A DNA stretch of 64,000 bases from Mycolicibacterium sp. CH28 (GCF_004745805.1 NZ_SRLQ01000002.1:1-64000), one strand, 5' to 3'; numbered from the stretch's first letter, positions 1 to 9,267 are shown. Program-made: numbers and translations. Notes: generated by a model from the sequence alone, not told the origin.

Positions 1-45
1 ACATGCGTACCGACTCCGACAGCGTCGTCGAGTCGGTACGCATGT
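1..45. repeat. Perfect 16-bp inverted repeat at window edge
   Basis: Bases 1-16 are the exact reverse complement of bases 30-45, with a 13-base spacer. The repeat starts at base 1 and lies inside topA. Reading topA into it, the protein follows the expected family sequence up to Ser-Glu-Ser and then turns to Val-Arg-Met, which simply re-reads the other arm backwards. The family normally continues Ala-Ile-Asn (from memory). A snap-back chimera at a contig end explains this better than biology. Confidence 0.8.
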
Positions 46-1063
46 AGGTGATGTAGCCGTTCTCGTAGAGCCGCTGCGCGACGCTCATCGTGCGCTCGGA
101 GGAGAACCGCAGCTTGCGACCGGCCTCCTGCTGCAACGTGGAGGTCATGAAGGGCGGATACGGCCGCCGGGTGTAGGGCTTCTCCTCCACCGACGCCACG
201 GTGAGGCTGGCGCCGCGTAATCCGCCTGCCAGTGCGCCCGCCGCAGCCTCGTCGAGCACAACCACCTCGTCGGGCTTGCGCAGCACGCCCAATGAGTCGA
301 AGTCGCGGCCGGTGGCGACCCGCTTACCGTCGACGTTGACCAGGCGGGCGCTGAACCTCGGCGGTGCGGCGTTCGGATCGGACACGCTGGCGTCCAGTTC
401 GGCGAGCACGTCCCAGTAGGACGCGCTGCGGAATGCCATCCGGTCGCGTTCGCGCTGCACGATGATGCGCGTGGCCACCGACTGCACCCGGCCCGCCGAC
501 AGCTTCGGGGCGACCTTCTTCCACAGCACGGGACTGACCTCGTAGCCGTAGAGCCGGTCGAGGATGCGGCGGGTCTCCTGCGCGTCGACCAGGTCGTTGT
601 CCAGGTCGCGGGGGTGCTCGGCGGCCGCGCGGATGGCCGGTTCGGTGATCTCGTGGAAGACCATCCGCTTGACCGGGATGCGGGGCTTGAGCGTCTCGAG
701 CAGGTGCCAGGCGATGGCCTCGCCCTCGCGGTCACCGTCAGTGGCCAGGTAGAGCTCGTCTACATCTTTCAGCAGGCCCTTGAGCTCGGTGACCGTGCTC
801 TTCTTCTCCGGGCTGATGATGTAGAGCGGCTCGAAGTTGTGCTCGACGTTGACCCCGAGCCGGGCCCACGGCTCCGATTTGTACTTGGCCGGCACGTCGG
901 CGGCGTTACGCGGCAGGTCACGGATGTGACCGCGGGACGATTCGACGATGTAATTGGAGCCCAGGTAGCCGGCGATCTTGCGCGCTTTAGTGGGCGACTC
1001 GACGATCACGAGCCGCCGGATGCTGCCGTTTCGGTTACCGCTACCACGGTCGTCGTCAGCCAA
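1..1063 (-). CDS. topA: DNA topoisomerase I (type IA), N-terminal part
   Basis: Type IA topoisomerase that relaxes negatively supercoiled DNA; essential in mycobacteria. The Toprim domain is at the N-terminus, with [15 protein letters not shown] near residue 15 and the acidic DGDREGEA motif near residue 110. The active-site Tyr lies in the YMRTDS motif near residue 340, at the window edge. The start is TTG at 1063: an in-frame TAA lies only three codons upstream and a GGAG sequence lies about 10 nt upstream. The C-terminal half of the gene is outside the window. The last few codons (bases 1-13) diverge from the family because of the edge palindrome, so they should not be trusted. Confidence 0.95.
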   Translation of the reverse strand, partial: MADDDRGSGNRNGSIRRLVIVESPTKARKIAGYLGSNYIVESSRGHIRDLPRNAADVPAKYKSEPWARLGVNVEHNFEPLYIISPEKKSTVTELKGLLKDVDELYLATDGDREGEAIAWHLLETLKPRIPVKRMVFHEITEPAIRAAAEHPRDLDNDLVDAQETRRILDRLYGYEVSPVLWKKVAPKLSAGRVQSVATRIIVQRERDRMAFRSASYWDVLAELDASVSDPNAAPPRFSARLVNVDGKRVATGRDFDSLGVLRKPDEVVVLDEAAAGALAGGLRGASLTVASVEEKPYTRRPYPPFMTSTLQQEAGRKLRFSSERTMSVAQRLYENGYITYMRTDSTTLSESVRM

Positions 1064-1176
1064 CTGCGCTTACGCTCCACTTCTGTCTTGCCCACAGGTA
1101 CCCCCTGACCCGCGGGCACCTGACAATTTCGCACCCCAGAGGTGTCAACGCAAACTGACCCCCCAAACGGAATCTC

Positions 1177-1758
1177 TCAGATCCGGGGCCACGCTGACAA
1201 CGCCTCGACGTCATCGGGCGGTTCCCCCACGTTCTCTACCAGGCGTGATAGCCGCCGACGGCCACTGATTCGCAGGGCCGGGCGGGAGCCCCGAGTGCCG
1301 ATCAAGGTCGGTGCGATTCCCACCCGCATCAGTGCCGACGCCAGTGGAGAATGGGTGTCGGGTGCGTGCGGATCCAAACCCAGCAGATACCGGTCGGCGT
1401 CCGGGACTCCGGCCGCCAGCGTCCAGGCCCGCAACTCTCGCGGGCCGGGCAACCACTGCGGAGGCACCGTCTTGACCGCCCCGCGGGTCCACTCCGCGGC
1501 AATTCCCACCAAGCGCACGTCGACGGCCGTGCGGACCAGCGGGGTGTCCTCGTCGGTGCTGGTGATCTCGGCCTCCAGGCCCGCCGAGGTGATCATCGCG
1601 GCCAGTGCGCCCGCCCGCCACTGGTCATCGACGACCACCGACAACCGGGCACCGCCACCGACCATCACCACCTGTCCGGCCGACGCGAGAATCCCGGTGA
1701 GGTCGGCGACCCCAGGGGGCACCGACTCGGCCGAGAAGAACGACAGCTGGCTCACCAT
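1177..1758 (-). CDS. Conserved actinobacterial protein, Rv3647c-like
   Basis: A 193-residue protein resembling M. tuberculosis Rv3647c almost along its whole length. It includes the block WTRGAVKTVPPQWLPGPREL and a C-terminal stretch rich in Arg followed by LVENVGEPPDD. No catalytic motif is recognised, there is no signal peptide and no membrane segment, and the function is unknown. The ATG at 1758 (MVSQLSFF) was chosen over a longer in-frame extension because the extension is Arg-rich and unlike the homologue. No convincing ribosome binding site is visible. It lies between topA and cspA, all on the minus strand, as in M. tuberculosis. Confidence 0.85.
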   Translation of the reverse strand: MVSQLSFFSAESVPPGVADLTGILASAGQVVMVGGGARLSVVVDDQWRAGALAAMITSAGLEAEITSTDEDTPLVRTAVDVRLVGIAAEWTRGAVKTVPPQWLPGPRELRAWTLAAGVPDADRYLLGLDPHAPDTHSPLASALMRVGIAPTLIGTRGSRPALRISGRRRLSRLVENVGEPPDDVEALSAWPRI

Positions 1759-1841
1759 TCGACAGTAAGGCAGTCGACGACGAGCGCGCCCGCGCCGAGC
1801 CGTACGCCCGGTACACAAGCGTGCCGAAGGGCCCCGAAAGG

Positions 1842-1894
1842 CCAAAAAACGAAAGCACCCCCGGAGGTACCCGTCACCGGGACGCTCGGGGGTG
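1842..1894 (-). terminator. Rho-independent terminator of cspA
   Basis: On the minus strand, CACCCCCG (1894-1887) pairs with CGGGGGTG (1863-1856), with a smaller CCCG/CGGG pairing inside the loop. A T-rich tract (TTTCGTTTTTT, 1853-1843) follows. It lies about 20 nt after the cspA stop codon. Confidence 0.85.
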
Positions 1895-1914
1895 ATTCCT
1901 GTTGTGGTTGTAGA

Positions 1915-2118
1915 TCAGACGGCGCGCACGCCTGTGGCCTGCGGGCCCTTGGGGCTCTGACCGACCTCGAACTCGACCCTCTGGTTCTCCTCAAGGGTGC
2001 GGAAGCCCGACCCCTGAATTTCCGTGTAGTGGACAAACACATCGGCAGATCCGTCCTCGGGTGCAATGAACCCGAAACCCTTCTCCGCGTTGAACCACTT
2101 CACAGTTCCCTGTGGCAT
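1915..2118 (-). CDS. cspA: Cold shock protein, OB-fold nucleic-acid chaperone
   Basis: A 67-residue single cold-shock domain protein that binds single-stranded RNA or DNA and melts structure. RNP1 is visible as KGFGFIAP and RNP2 as VFVHYTEI, and the N-terminus [10 protein letters not shown] is the family standard. The ATG at 2118 is preceded by a purine-rich GAAGGAAAG sequence. The reading frame is open about 65 codons further upstream, but the extra residues are not part of the fold. It is followed by its own terminator, so it is probably monocistronic. Confidence 0.97.
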   Translation of the reverse strand: MPQGTVKWFNAEKGFGFIAPEDGSADVFVHYTEIQGSGFRTLEENQRVEFEVGQSPKGPQATGVRAV

Positions 2119-2419
2119 CTTTCGTACTTTCCTTCTCTTCCTACCGGGAGCGGCCGACCGAGTTTTCGGCAGACCGGGCCCGTTCCGACCGCCATCCTTC
2201 GTGGAGTCGTCGGAACTCACCCGACCTACAGACCCTCGCAGGAACCGCGATCGCAACGTCGATCCTGCGGGTGTTTGAACACGAACACAGAAGCTGCGAC
2301 CGCCCTCATCCAATCACGTTCAAGCCGCTCGCGACAGTCTCGGTGCTACCAATGGGTGAACAATTCGATACGGGCCTGTAGATATGCGCGGCGAACTATT
2401 CGGAAAGGGACGATTTCAA
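2119..2419. other. Divergent intergenic region between cspA and the helicase gene
   Basis: About 300 bp with no convincing gene. It must hold the cspA promoter and probably a long cspA 5' leader, plus the helicase promoter. A TAGATA sequence at about 2379-2384 could be a -10 element for the helicase. No clear operator was seen. Confidence 0.5.
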
Positions 2420-4747
2420 ATGGTGAGTTTCGGCCGCGGGCTGCTCACGGCAGCCGTCGCCGGCGCCGAATCCTCCCCCGACGCGCTGCGCCACATCGCC
2501 GAATTGCCAGCCCGACAGGCACAGAGCGCGGACTGGCCCGGCTGGGTGCACCCAGATGTGCTCCGCGCGTTCCATGATCACGGAATCACCCGCCCGTGGT
2601 CCCACCAGCTTCGGGCCGCCGACCTCGCCCACGACGGGCACCATGTGGTGATCAGCACCGGCACCGCGTCGGGCAAGTCGCTGGCATTCCAATTGCCGAT
2701 CATGGATGCGCTGTCTCGAGATCCGCGCGCCAGAGCCCTTTATCTGTCGCCGACGAAAGCGCTCGGCCACGATCAATTGCGCGCGGCCCATTCATTGACC
2801 ACCACGGTGCCCGCCCTGACCAATGTCGCGCCGACCTCCTATGACGGCGACACATCAACCGAGGTACGCCGATTCGCCCGGGAGCGGTCTCGTTGGGTGT
2901 TCTCCAACCCCGACATGATCCATCTGTCGTTGCTGCGCAACCACGCCCGGTGGGCGGTGTTTCTGCGCGGGCTGCGCTACATCGTGGTCGACGAATGTCA
3001 CTACTACCGTGGCATTTTCGGCTCCAACGTGGCGATGGTGTTGCGCCGGTTGCTGCGACTGTGTCAGCGCTATGCTCCGGCGAGCACGTCGGGGCCGACG
3101 GTGATCTTCGCCAGTGCCACCACCGCTGCGCCGGGCGAGACGGCCGCGGACTTGATCGGGCAGACAGTCACCGCGGTGACCGAAGACGGCTCACCGCACG
3201 GAGCCCGGACGGTGGCGCTGTGGGAACCGGAACTGCGCACCGACCTCCTCGGCGAGAACGGGGCACCGGTCCGGCGTTCCGCCGGGGCCGAGGCGGCCAG
3301 GATGATGGCCGATCTGGTCGCCGAGGGGGCACGGACGCTGACCTTCGTGCGGTCGCGGCGCGGTGCGGAGCTGACGGCCATGGGCGCGCGAGCCCGCCTC
3401 GAGGAGATCGCCCCGCAGCTGCGCGACACCGTGGCTTCTTACCGCGCGGGCTATCTTGCCGAGGACCGTCGCGCGCTGGAGCGCGCCCTGACCGACGGCG
3501 AGCTACGCGGGCTGGCAACGACCAACGCACTCGAGCTCGGCATCGACATCGCCGGACTGGATGCGGTGCTGCTGGCCGGGTTCCCGGGAACGGTCGCGTC
3601 GTTCTGGCAGCAGGCCGGCCGCTCCGGACGCCGGGGCCAGAGCGCACTGGTGGTTCTCATCGCCCGCGACGATCCGCTGGACACCTACCTGGTGCATCAC
3701 CCCGAAGCGCTGCTGGACAAACCGGTGGAGCGGGTCGTCATCGATCCGGCCAACCCCTACGTGCTGGGCCCGCAACTGCTCTGCGCAGCAACGGAAATGC
3801 CGCTGGAGGAAGCGGAGGTGCGCCGTTGGGAGGCGGAGCCGGTGGCAGCCGAGCTGGTCGACGACGGGTTGCTGCGCCGGCGCGGCGGCAAGTACTTCCC
3901 CGCCGCCGGACTCGATCCCCACCCCGCCGTCGACATCAGGGGCTCGGCCGGCGGGCACGTCGCGATCGTCGAGGCCGGCACCGGGCGGATGCTCGGCAGC
4001 GTCGGCGCGGGCCAGGCACCAGCCACCGTGCATCCGGGTGCCGTCTACCTGCATCAAGGGGAGAGCTACGTCGTCGACTCGCTGAACCTCGAGGACGGGG
4101 TGGCTTTCGTCCACACCGAGGACCCCGGATACACGACTTTTGCCCGCGAGATCACCGACATCGCGGTCACCGGCACCGGCGAACGCGTCCACTACGACGC
4201 GGTGACCCTGGGCCTGGTCCCGGTGACGGTCACCCATCGGGTGATCGGTTACCTGCGCCGCAGGTTGTCCGGCGAGGTGATCGACTTCGTCGAACTGGAC
4301 ATGCCCGAGCACTGCCTGCCCACCACCGCAGCGATGTACACCATCACCCCGGAAGCGCTGTCGGACAACGGAATCGACCTCCGGCGAGTCCCGGGTTCGT
4401 TGCATGCGGCCGAACACGCCGCAATCGGCCTGCTGCCGCTGGTGGCCAGTTGCGATCGCGGTGACATCGGCGGGCTATCCACCGCGGTCGGCGAGGATGG
4501 GCTGCCGACGGTGTTCGTCTACGACGGACACCCGGGCGGGGCCGGCTTCGCCGAACGTGGGTTCCGGCTCGCCCGCACCTGGTTGGGTGCCACCGCCGCG
4601 GCGATCGAAGCGTGTGAGTGCCCGCAGGGCTGCCCGTCATGCGTGCAGTCCCCAAAGTGCGGCAGCGGGAATGACCCGCTAGACAAGTCCGGCGCCGTTC
4701 GGGTTCTCGAGCTCGTTCTCGCCGCACTGTCGGACGGGCGCACGTGA
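2420..4747 (+). CDS. DEAD/DEAH-box helicase with C-terminal DUF1998 Cys cluster (MrfA/YprA type)
   Basis: A 775-residue superfamily 2 helicase, equivalent to Rv3649. Motif I is STGTASGKS, motif II is DECH, motif III is SAT, and motifs V/VI read LELGIDIAG and QQAGRSGRRG. The C-terminal DUF1998 region ends in the Cys cluster CECPQGCPSC followed by a further Cys, as in Bacillus MrfA (YprA), a helicase of mitomycin-C damage repair; the Cys residues there bind zinc. I infer a DNA-repair role. The ATG at 2420 was chosen over an ATG 12 codons upstream because GGAAAGGGA sits about 10 nt before it and the protein then begins like the homologue. The PE gene that follows in M. tuberculosis is absent. 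Confidence 0.92.
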   Translation: MVSFGRGLLTAAVAGAESSPDALRHIAELPARQAQSADWPGWVHPDVLRAFHDHGITRPWSHQLRAADLAHDGHHVVISTGTASGKSLAFQLPIMDALSRDPRARALYLSPTKALGHDQLRAAHSLTTTVPALTNVAPTSYDGDTSTEVRRFARERSRWVFSNPDMIHLSLLRNHARWAVFLRGLRYIVVDECHYYRGIFGSNVAMVLRRLLRLCQRYAPASTSGPTVIFASATTAAPGETAADLIGQTVTAVTEDGSPHGARTVALWEPELRTDLLGENGAPVRRSAGAEAARMMADLVAEGARTLTFVRSRRGAELTAMGARARLEEIAPQLRDTVASYRAGYLAEDRRALERALTDGELRGLATTNALELGIDIAGLDAVLLAGFPGTVASFWQQAGRSGRRGQSALVVLIARDDPLDTYLVHHPEALLDKPVERVVIDPANPYVLGPQLLCAATEMPLEEAEVRRWEAEPVAAELVDDGLLRRRGGKYFPAAGLDPHPAVDIRGSAGGHVAIVEAGTGRMLGSVGAGQAPATVHPGAVYLHQGESYVVDSLNLEDGVAFVHTEDPGYTTFAREITDIAVTGTGERVHYDAVTLGLVPVTVTHRVIGYLRRRLSGEVIDFVELDMPEHCLPTTAAMYTITPEALSDNGIDLRRVPGSLHAAEHAAIGLLPLVASCDRGDIGGLSTAVGEDGLPTVFVYDGHPGGAGFAERGFRLARTWLGATAAAIEACECPQGCPSCVQSPKCGSGNDPLDKSGAVRVLELVLAALSDGRT

Positions 4748-4841
4748 TCACCGGCCAACCGCACCCTCGAGCGCTCCCGTTGCACACGCTTACCTGCAGA
4801 TTCCGGCCTGAAGTCACCAGCTGAACCGAAGGTGGCGCCGT

Positions 4842-4847
4842 TAAACT
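4842..4847 (+). promoter_or_regulatory. -10 element of a probable leaderless transcript
   Basis: TAAACT ends 7 nt before the ATG at 4855, and no ribosome binding site is visible. This matches the mycobacterial pattern in which transcription starts at the start codon. Confidence 0.55.
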
Positions 4848-4854
4848 CAAACCC

Positions 4855-5880
4855 ATGACCCGCGAGTGGCTGCTGGTGGAGACACTCGGCACCGAGCCGG
4901 TGGTGGTCGCGCAGGGACGGCAGATGAAACACCTGGTACCGCTGACCCTTTTTCTGCGCCGCAACCCGAATCTTGCCGCGGTCCGCACCGCCATCGCCGA
5001 GACCGTGGCGACCCGCAACAGCCTGGCCAGCATCACCCCGAAGAGCGATCGGGTGATCCGCACCGAGCCAGTCCAGATGTCCGACGGCCGGATCCACGGT
5101 GTGCACGTATGGATCGGACCCGTCAACGAACAGCCACCCGAACGACCGACGCCCGGTCCGCTGAAGTGGGACATAACCCTCGGCGTGGCGACCGATACCG
5201 TCGAGTCCCTGGCCAACGCCGGGTTCGATCCCATCCGGGAACCTACCCACGACATGGCCTTCGCCGAAGACCTGCCGTCCCGCAGCTTCAACCGCGACGA
5301 GGCCGAGCTACTGACCTTGATGATCGACGCGGTACCAGACCGAACTTATTGCACCACTTGGAATTTCACCGACAAGGCGGGGCACCCCATCCGCACCGGA
5401 TTCATCGCCCGCACCGCAAGTGAAGTCGCCGACGACGGCACCGAGCACCTGGTCGCCCGGGCGATGAACCTACGCTGCGACCTCGACGAGGACGCCCTGC
5501 CACCCGACCACCTGGCTCAGCGAATCCTCAGCGGCCTGTCCCAACCGGGGGTGCACCGGGCGCTGGTCGACCTCAAGACGTGGAAGCTGCTGAAGTGGCT
5601 CGATGACCCCTGCCCGTACTACGACTGGCGCCAAGGCACCCGGCTGCACCCCGATGACCAGTCCGCGCTGATTCCGATGACCGAGGAGTTCGAGACCGGC
5701 AGCACCAGCCGAGTGTTGCGGCTGCCCGGCGTCGACGGCGGCTGGGTGCCGATGCGCGTCAGCCTCAACCGCGTCGAGATCGACAACGGTGTCTTCGCTG
5801 GGCTGATCACGTTGCGGCTGCCGACCGACGCCGAACTCGGCAAGGCGAAGCGGGCCAGGACGACCGATCCGACTGCTTAG
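4855..5880 (+). CDS. Tandem PAS-like protein, Rv3651 family
   Basis: A 341-residue cytosolic protein that matches Rv3651 over its length. In M. tuberculosis this protein was shown by crystallography to hold two PAS-like domains after an N-terminal domain (recalled). No output domain (kinase, cyclase or HTH) is visible here, so it may be a sensor or scaffold; ligand and partners are unknown. No signal peptide or membrane segment is seen. Its stop codon overlaps by 4 nt, tail to tail, the stop of the TadG-like gene on the other strand. Confidence 0.85.
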   Translation: MTREWLLVETLGTEPVVVAQGRQMKHLVPLTLFLRRNPNLAAVRTAIAETVATRNSLASITPKSDRVIRTEPVQMSDGRIHGVHVWIGPVNEQPPERPTPGPLKWDITLGVATDTVESLANAGFDPIREPTHDMAFAEDLPSRSFNRDEAELLTLMIDAVPDRTYCTTWNFTDKAGHPIRTGFIARTASEVADDGTEHLVARAMNLRCDLDEDALPPDHLAQRILSGLSQPGVHRALVDLKTWKLLKWLDDPCPYYDWRQGTRLHPDDQSALIPMTEEFETGSTSRVLRLPGVDGGWVPMRVSLNRVEIDNGVFAGLITLRLPTDAELGKAKRARTTDPTA

Positions 5881-6179
5881 GGGTCGACGGGTCCGGCCCG
5901 CGCCGCGGCGCGGGCCCGGCCGCCCGGCAGGCGTCCGGTCGCGACGTCGACGGTCACCACGACGTCGAGATCCTCGACCACACACCCAGTCACCACCGCG
6001 CGCATCGCGCTGCTGACGCCGGCGGCCTCGCGGCAGGCCACGTCCACCCCACGCGGCAGCCAGATGGCCGCGGCCAGCGCGGCCAGGTCGGCTGCGGCCT
6101 GGGCTCGGTGCCGCGCCACCACCGCACTGCCGATCTCGACGCCGAGCAGGGTGAGCGCCACCAGCGCCGCGATCAGCAC
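5877..6179 (-). CDS. TadG-like minor pseudopilin, Rv3654c family
   Basis: The last gene of the Tad operon. It has one hydrophobic N-terminal segment (VLIAALVALTLLGVEIGS) followed by RHRAQAAADLAALAAA, typical of TadG/Rv3654c-type proteins with a Flp-pilus-associated N-terminal helix. The start is uncertain. The GTG at 6179 keeps the membrane helix (about 100 residues). A downstream GTG pair at 6122 gives the shorter product as annotated for Rv3654c but removes the helix. The reading frame is open further upstream inside tadE, without a good start. It probably acts at the cell envelope in pilus assembly. Confidence 0.7.
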   Translation of the reverse strand: MLIAALVALTLLGVEIGSAVVARHRAQAAADLAALAAAIWLPRGVDVACREAAGVSSAMRAVVTGCVVEDLDVVVTVDVATGRLPGGRARAAARAGPVDP

Positions 6180-6210
6180 CGCCGCCAGGACCGTGGCCGT
6201 ACCGGTGTCC

Positions 6211-6540
6211 TCACCGGCCGGGTTCGGTGGCCGCCACGGCTCCGGCGGCGATGACGACTCCTGGCAGCAGCCGGGACCGGCCCCGGACCGTGGCCACGAC
6301 GAAGCCCCCATCGTGACGCAGCTCCAGAGTGGCGCCGGCTGGGCCGACGCCGCGCGCAGCGACCGTCGCGGCGGTCTCGTCGCCGCGCGCAGCCAGCCGT
6401 GCCGCCTCGCGAGCGGCATCGATACAGCGCACCTGCATCGCCATCGCCGTGAGCCCGGCGAGGCACAGCACGAGGACGACCACCAGTGCGCCGATCGCCA
6501 GTGCCGCCTCGACCGTGGCGAAACCGGCATCACCGGCTAC
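6211..6540 (-). CDS. TadE-like minor pilin, Rv3655c family, start codon unclear
   Basis: A TadE-family minor pilin with the prepilin-like motif DAGFATVEAALAI, one membrane helix and a short extracytoplasmic domain. It lies between the Flp pilin and the TadG-like gene, as in M. tuberculosis. The coding frame is unmistakable but has no ATG, GTG or TTG close before the pilin motif. The codon giving the shortest sensible protein is GTA at 6540, used here only as a boundary. The nearest canonical in-frame start is GTG at 6759, which would add 73 residues wholly overlapping flp. Possible explanations are a non-standard start, coupling to flp (whose stop is at 6537), or a sequence error. Confidence 0.7.
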   Translation of the reverse strand, partial: VAGDAGFATVEAALAIGALVVVLVLCLAGLTAMAMQVRCIDAAREAARLAARGDETAATVAARGVGPAGATLELRHDGGFVVATVRGRSRLLPGVVIAAGAVAATEPGR

Positions 6541-6740
6541 ACGTTCGTGTTGAGTGCGCGGTTGATGATGTTGGTCAGCGCCCCGACGATCGAGTCGCCG
6601 GTGACCACGCTGTAGAGGATTGCACCGAACGCGGCGGCCGCGATCGTACCGATGGCGTATTCGACGGTAGACATTCCTGCCTCGTCGACAACCACCAGCG
6701 CAAGCCTCAGCCTCAGCTGTCGAAACATATTGGTGAGCAA
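6537..6740 (-). CDS. flp: Flp-type pilin, Rv3656c family
   Basis: A 67-residue major pilin precursor. A short positively charged leader ends at DEAG, followed by MSTVEYAIGT and a hydrophobic helix. This is the Flp/class IVb prepilin site, cleaved after Gly, with Glu at position +5. The start is TTG at 6740, with GGGAAGGGAAAG just upstream; an ATG four codons later (6728) is the alternative. It is exported and assembled by the TadABC genes immediately upstream in the same operon. Confidence 0.88.
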   Translation of the reverse strand: MLTNMFRQLRLRLALVVVDEAGMSTVEYAIGTIAAAAFGAILYSVVTGDSIVGALTNIINRALNTNV

Positions 6741-6755
6741 CGACTTTCCCTTCCC

Positions 6756-7331
6756 TCACAGTATTCCTGAACTGAACACGTCGCCGGTCAGCCCGGCGAC
6801 CACGGGCACGATGCCCAGGCAGACGAAGGCCGGCAGAAAGCACAGGCCCAGCGGTCCGGCGATCAGCACCGAGGCCCGCTCGGCCGCCGCGGTTGCGGCG
6901 TGCTCGGCGTCCTGGCGCGACTGCTCGGCAAGTTCGGCCACGCCCCGCGCCAAGGCGCTGCCCGAGGACGCCGACCGTCGGGCCAGTCGGGCCAGGGCCT
7001 CCCCGGCGCCCTCGGCCGCACCGGGTGGCGTCGACCAGGCGGTGTCCGGATCGGCCCCCATCGCCAGCAAGTCGGCCGCGCGCCGCAGCACCACGCCCAG
7101 CTCGGCCGGTGCCGACTGTGCGGTCGCGGTCGCCGCGGCCGACACCGACATCCCCGCCGATAGGCACACCGCGAACACGTCGAGTGCGGAGGCGGTTGCC
7201 AGCGGATCGGGGCGGCCGGCGCGGCGCACTGCTGGCCGGTAATCCGTCCCGGCACCAGCGAGGCGGCGGGCGGCGGCCGGGCCCGGTGCTGCCAGCAGGG
7301 CGACTGCCAACAACAGCGCGGCGACGCTCAC
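6756..7331 (-). CDS. tadC: Tad secretion inner-membrane protein, TadC/GspF type (Rv3657c)
   Basis: A 191-residue type II/IV secretion F-domain protein with a hydrophobic N-terminus, the LDVFAVCLSAGMSVSAA helix that begins the GspF core, and a C-terminal hydrophobic pair (LCFLPAFVCLGIVPVVAGL). The length equals that of Rv3657c. The start is GTG at 7331, overlapping the tadB stop by 4 nt (GTGA). It forms the membrane platform with TadB. Confidence 0.88.
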   Translation of the reverse strand: MSVAALLLAVALLAAPGPAAARRLAGAGTDYRPAVRRAGRPDPLATASALDVFAVCLSAGMSVSAAATATAQSAPAELGVVLRRAADLLAMGADPDTAWSTPPGAAEGAGEALARLARRSASSGSALARGVAELAEQSRQDAEHAATAAAERASVLIAGPLGLCFLPAFVCLGIVPVVAGLTGDVFSSGIL

Positions 7332-8104
7332 CGCACCAGCCGATCCGTAATGCGGTCGGCCCACAGCAGCCCGGCGCAGACCAGGATCAGCCCCGCTGCG
7401 AGCAGCACGCCGCCGGCCCCACCGCCAAGGAGGAACCTGATCGGGTTCGCGCCGATCACCTGGCCGAGCAACACCCCGAGCAGCGGCAGGCCGGCCAGGA
7501 TGCCCGCGGTGGCCCGCGCTCCCGCAAGCCCGGCCTGGACGCGGGCGGCGAACCGGTGCCGTTCGATGATGTCGCGCTGCGCTGCTCGCATCAACGCCGC
7601 CATCGCCAGACCGTGATCGGCGGCCAGCTGCCAGCACACCGCGAGCCGTTCCCACTGCGCGGGCACCGAGGAAGCGGCGGCCATGGCACGCAACCCGCCC
7701 GCGACGTCGGCACCCAGCCGTGCGCGGGCCGCGACCGCTCGCAACGCGGCGCCGGTCCCGCCGTCCGATTCCGTGGCGGCGGTGCCGAAGGCGTGCACCG
7801 GGTGCGCACCGACCCGCAACTCGCCGACCAGCGTCTCCAGCGCGGTCGCCAGGTTCTGGCCGTCATACGTGCGCAACCGATCACGGTCGCGACGGCGCCG
7901 ACGGGCGATCAGCGTGGCACCCAACACCGTCAGGCCCGCCACCGCTGTGGGCGACAGCAGCACTGCGGCAAGAGCGGCGGCGACGAGCATGACGGGTACC
8001 CGCGCGCCGGTTAGCCGCGCCACCGGGCCCAACCGCCGCGGGGGTGGCGGCGCGACCAGCACCGCGAGGGCAAGAAGCAACCCGGCCACCGGGATACCGC
8101 TCAT
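7328..8104 (-). CDS. tadB: Tad secretion inner-membrane protein, TadB type (Rv3658c)
   Basis: A 258-residue F-domain membrane protein. It has two N-terminal membrane helices, a cytoplasmic segment with LVGELRVGAHPVHAFGTAA, and two C-terminal helices around GVLLGQVIGANP and GGAGGVLLAAGL. The ATG at 8104 overlaps the tadA stop by 4 nt (ATGA), so translation is probably coupled. It pairs with TadC as the platform for pilin extrusion. Confidence 0.88.
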   Translation of the reverse strand: MSGIPVAGLLLALAVLVAPPPPRRLGPVARLTGARVPVMLVAAALAAVLLSPTAVAGLTVLGATLIARRRRRDRDRLRTYDGQNLATALETLVGELRVGAHPVHAFGTAATESDGGTGAALRAVAARARLGADVAGGLRAMAAASSVPAQWERLAVCWQLAADHGLAMAALMRAAQRDIIERHRFAARVQAGLAGARATAGILAGLPLLGVLLGQVIGANPIRFLLGGGAGGVLLAAGLILVCAGLLWADRITDRLVR

Positions 8105-9267
8105 TGTCGCCGCCGCTGCCCGATCAGGGCCTGCAGCTGCTGATGGCCACTGCCCCGACCGCGTTCGACGTGCCAGGCCGTCACCGCCTGCACCTGACCC
8201 GAGTCGGCGCGACACAGGACGGCGATCTCGGTCAACCGGCGCACTCCGTCGCGACCGCGGCCGACATGGATGACGACGTGAACGGCGGCGGACAGCTGAC
8301 TGTGCAACGCGGCGCGGTCGAGCCCGCCGAGCGCGGCGAGGGCCTCCAACCGCGCGGGGACCTCGGCGGGGCTGTTCGCGTGCACCGTTCCGGCCCCACC
8401 GTCGTGGCCGGTGTTCAGCGCCGTCAGCAGGTCCACGACCTCGGCCCCGCGCACCTCCCCGACGACGATCCGATCGGGGCGCATCCGCAAGGCCTGGCGA
8501 ACCAGCTGACGCACCGTGATCTCGCCGACGCCTTCCACATTCGCGCCGCGCGCCACCAACCGGACCACATGCGGGTGGCGGGGTGAAAGCTCGGCGGCGT
8601 CTTCGACGCACACGATCCGCTCGGCATCGCCGACGGCCCCCAGAACTGCGGCCAACAGAGTGGTCTTGCCCGCCCCGGTCCCACCCGAGATCAGGAATGC
8701 CAATCGGGCATCGACGATCTCGGCGAGCAATCGGCTGGCCTCATCGGCGATCGCTCCGGCCGCGATCAGCGCTTCGAGGTCCTGGGTGGCCGGGCGCAGT
8801 ACCCGCAGTGACAGGCACGTGCCGGCGGGGGCGACCGGGGGCAGCACCGCGTGCAGGCGAACAGCGAGCGCATCGGTGCCCAACCCACTGAGCTGTCCGT
8901 CGACCCAAGGCTGGGCGTCATCCAGCCGCCTCCCGGCAGCCACGGCGAGCCGTTGCGCCAGCCGGCGGACCGCGGCTTCATCGGAAAATCGCACCGCGGT
9001 GAGCCGCAAACCGCTTCCGTCGTCCACCCAGACTGCATCCGGAGCGGTGACCAGTACGTCGGTGGTTCCCGGTGCGCGCAGTAGCGGCTCCAGCAGCCCG
9101 GCACCGACCAACTCGGTGTGCAGGACGCGCAGGTTCGTCAGAACCTCGGTATCCCCCAGCACACCGCCGGACTCGGCCCGGATCGCCGCGGCGACCACCG
9201 CGGGCCGCAACGAGGACGACTCCGCGGCCAGCCGCTCACGGACCCGGTCGATCAGCGAGGCCGTCAC
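8101..9267 (-). CDS. tadA: Tad secretion ATPase, TadA/CpaF family (Rv3659c)
   Basis: A 388-residue secretion ATPase that powers Flp pilus assembly. Walker A is [10 protein letters not shown], Walker B and the Asp box are around [11 protein letters not shown], the Walker B-like [14 protein letters not shown] follows, and the His box is [11 protein letters not shown]. The N-terminal domain lacks any membrane segment. The GTG at 9267 overlaps the ssd stop by 4 nt; a longer in-frame extension exists but runs over ssd. It is cytosolic and bound to TadB/TadC. Confidence 0.92.
   Translation of the reverse strand: MTASLIDRVRERLAAESSSLRPAVVAAAIRAESGGVLGDTEVLTNLRVLHTELVGAGLLEPLLRAPGTTDVLVTAPDAVWVDDGSGLRLTAVRFSDEAAVRRLAQRLAVAAGRRLDDAQPWVDGQLSGLGTDALAVRLHAVLPPVAPAGTCLSLRVLRPATQDLEALIAAGAIADEASRLLAEIVDARLAFLISGGTGAGKTTLLAAVLGAVGDAERIVCVEDAAELSPRHPHVVRLVARGANVEGVGEITVRQLVRQALRMRPDRIVVGEVRGAEVVDLLTALNTGHDGGAGTVHANSPAEVPARLEALAALGGLDRAALHSQLSAAVHVVIHVGRGRDGVRRLTEIAVLCRADSGQVQAVTAWHVERGRGSGHQQLQALIGQRRRQ

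Noticed and set aside
2893..4464. 523-codon ORF inside the helicase gene in another frame
   Set aside because: Arg/Gly-rich translation typical of a high-GC shadow frame; the true frame carries all helicase motifs.
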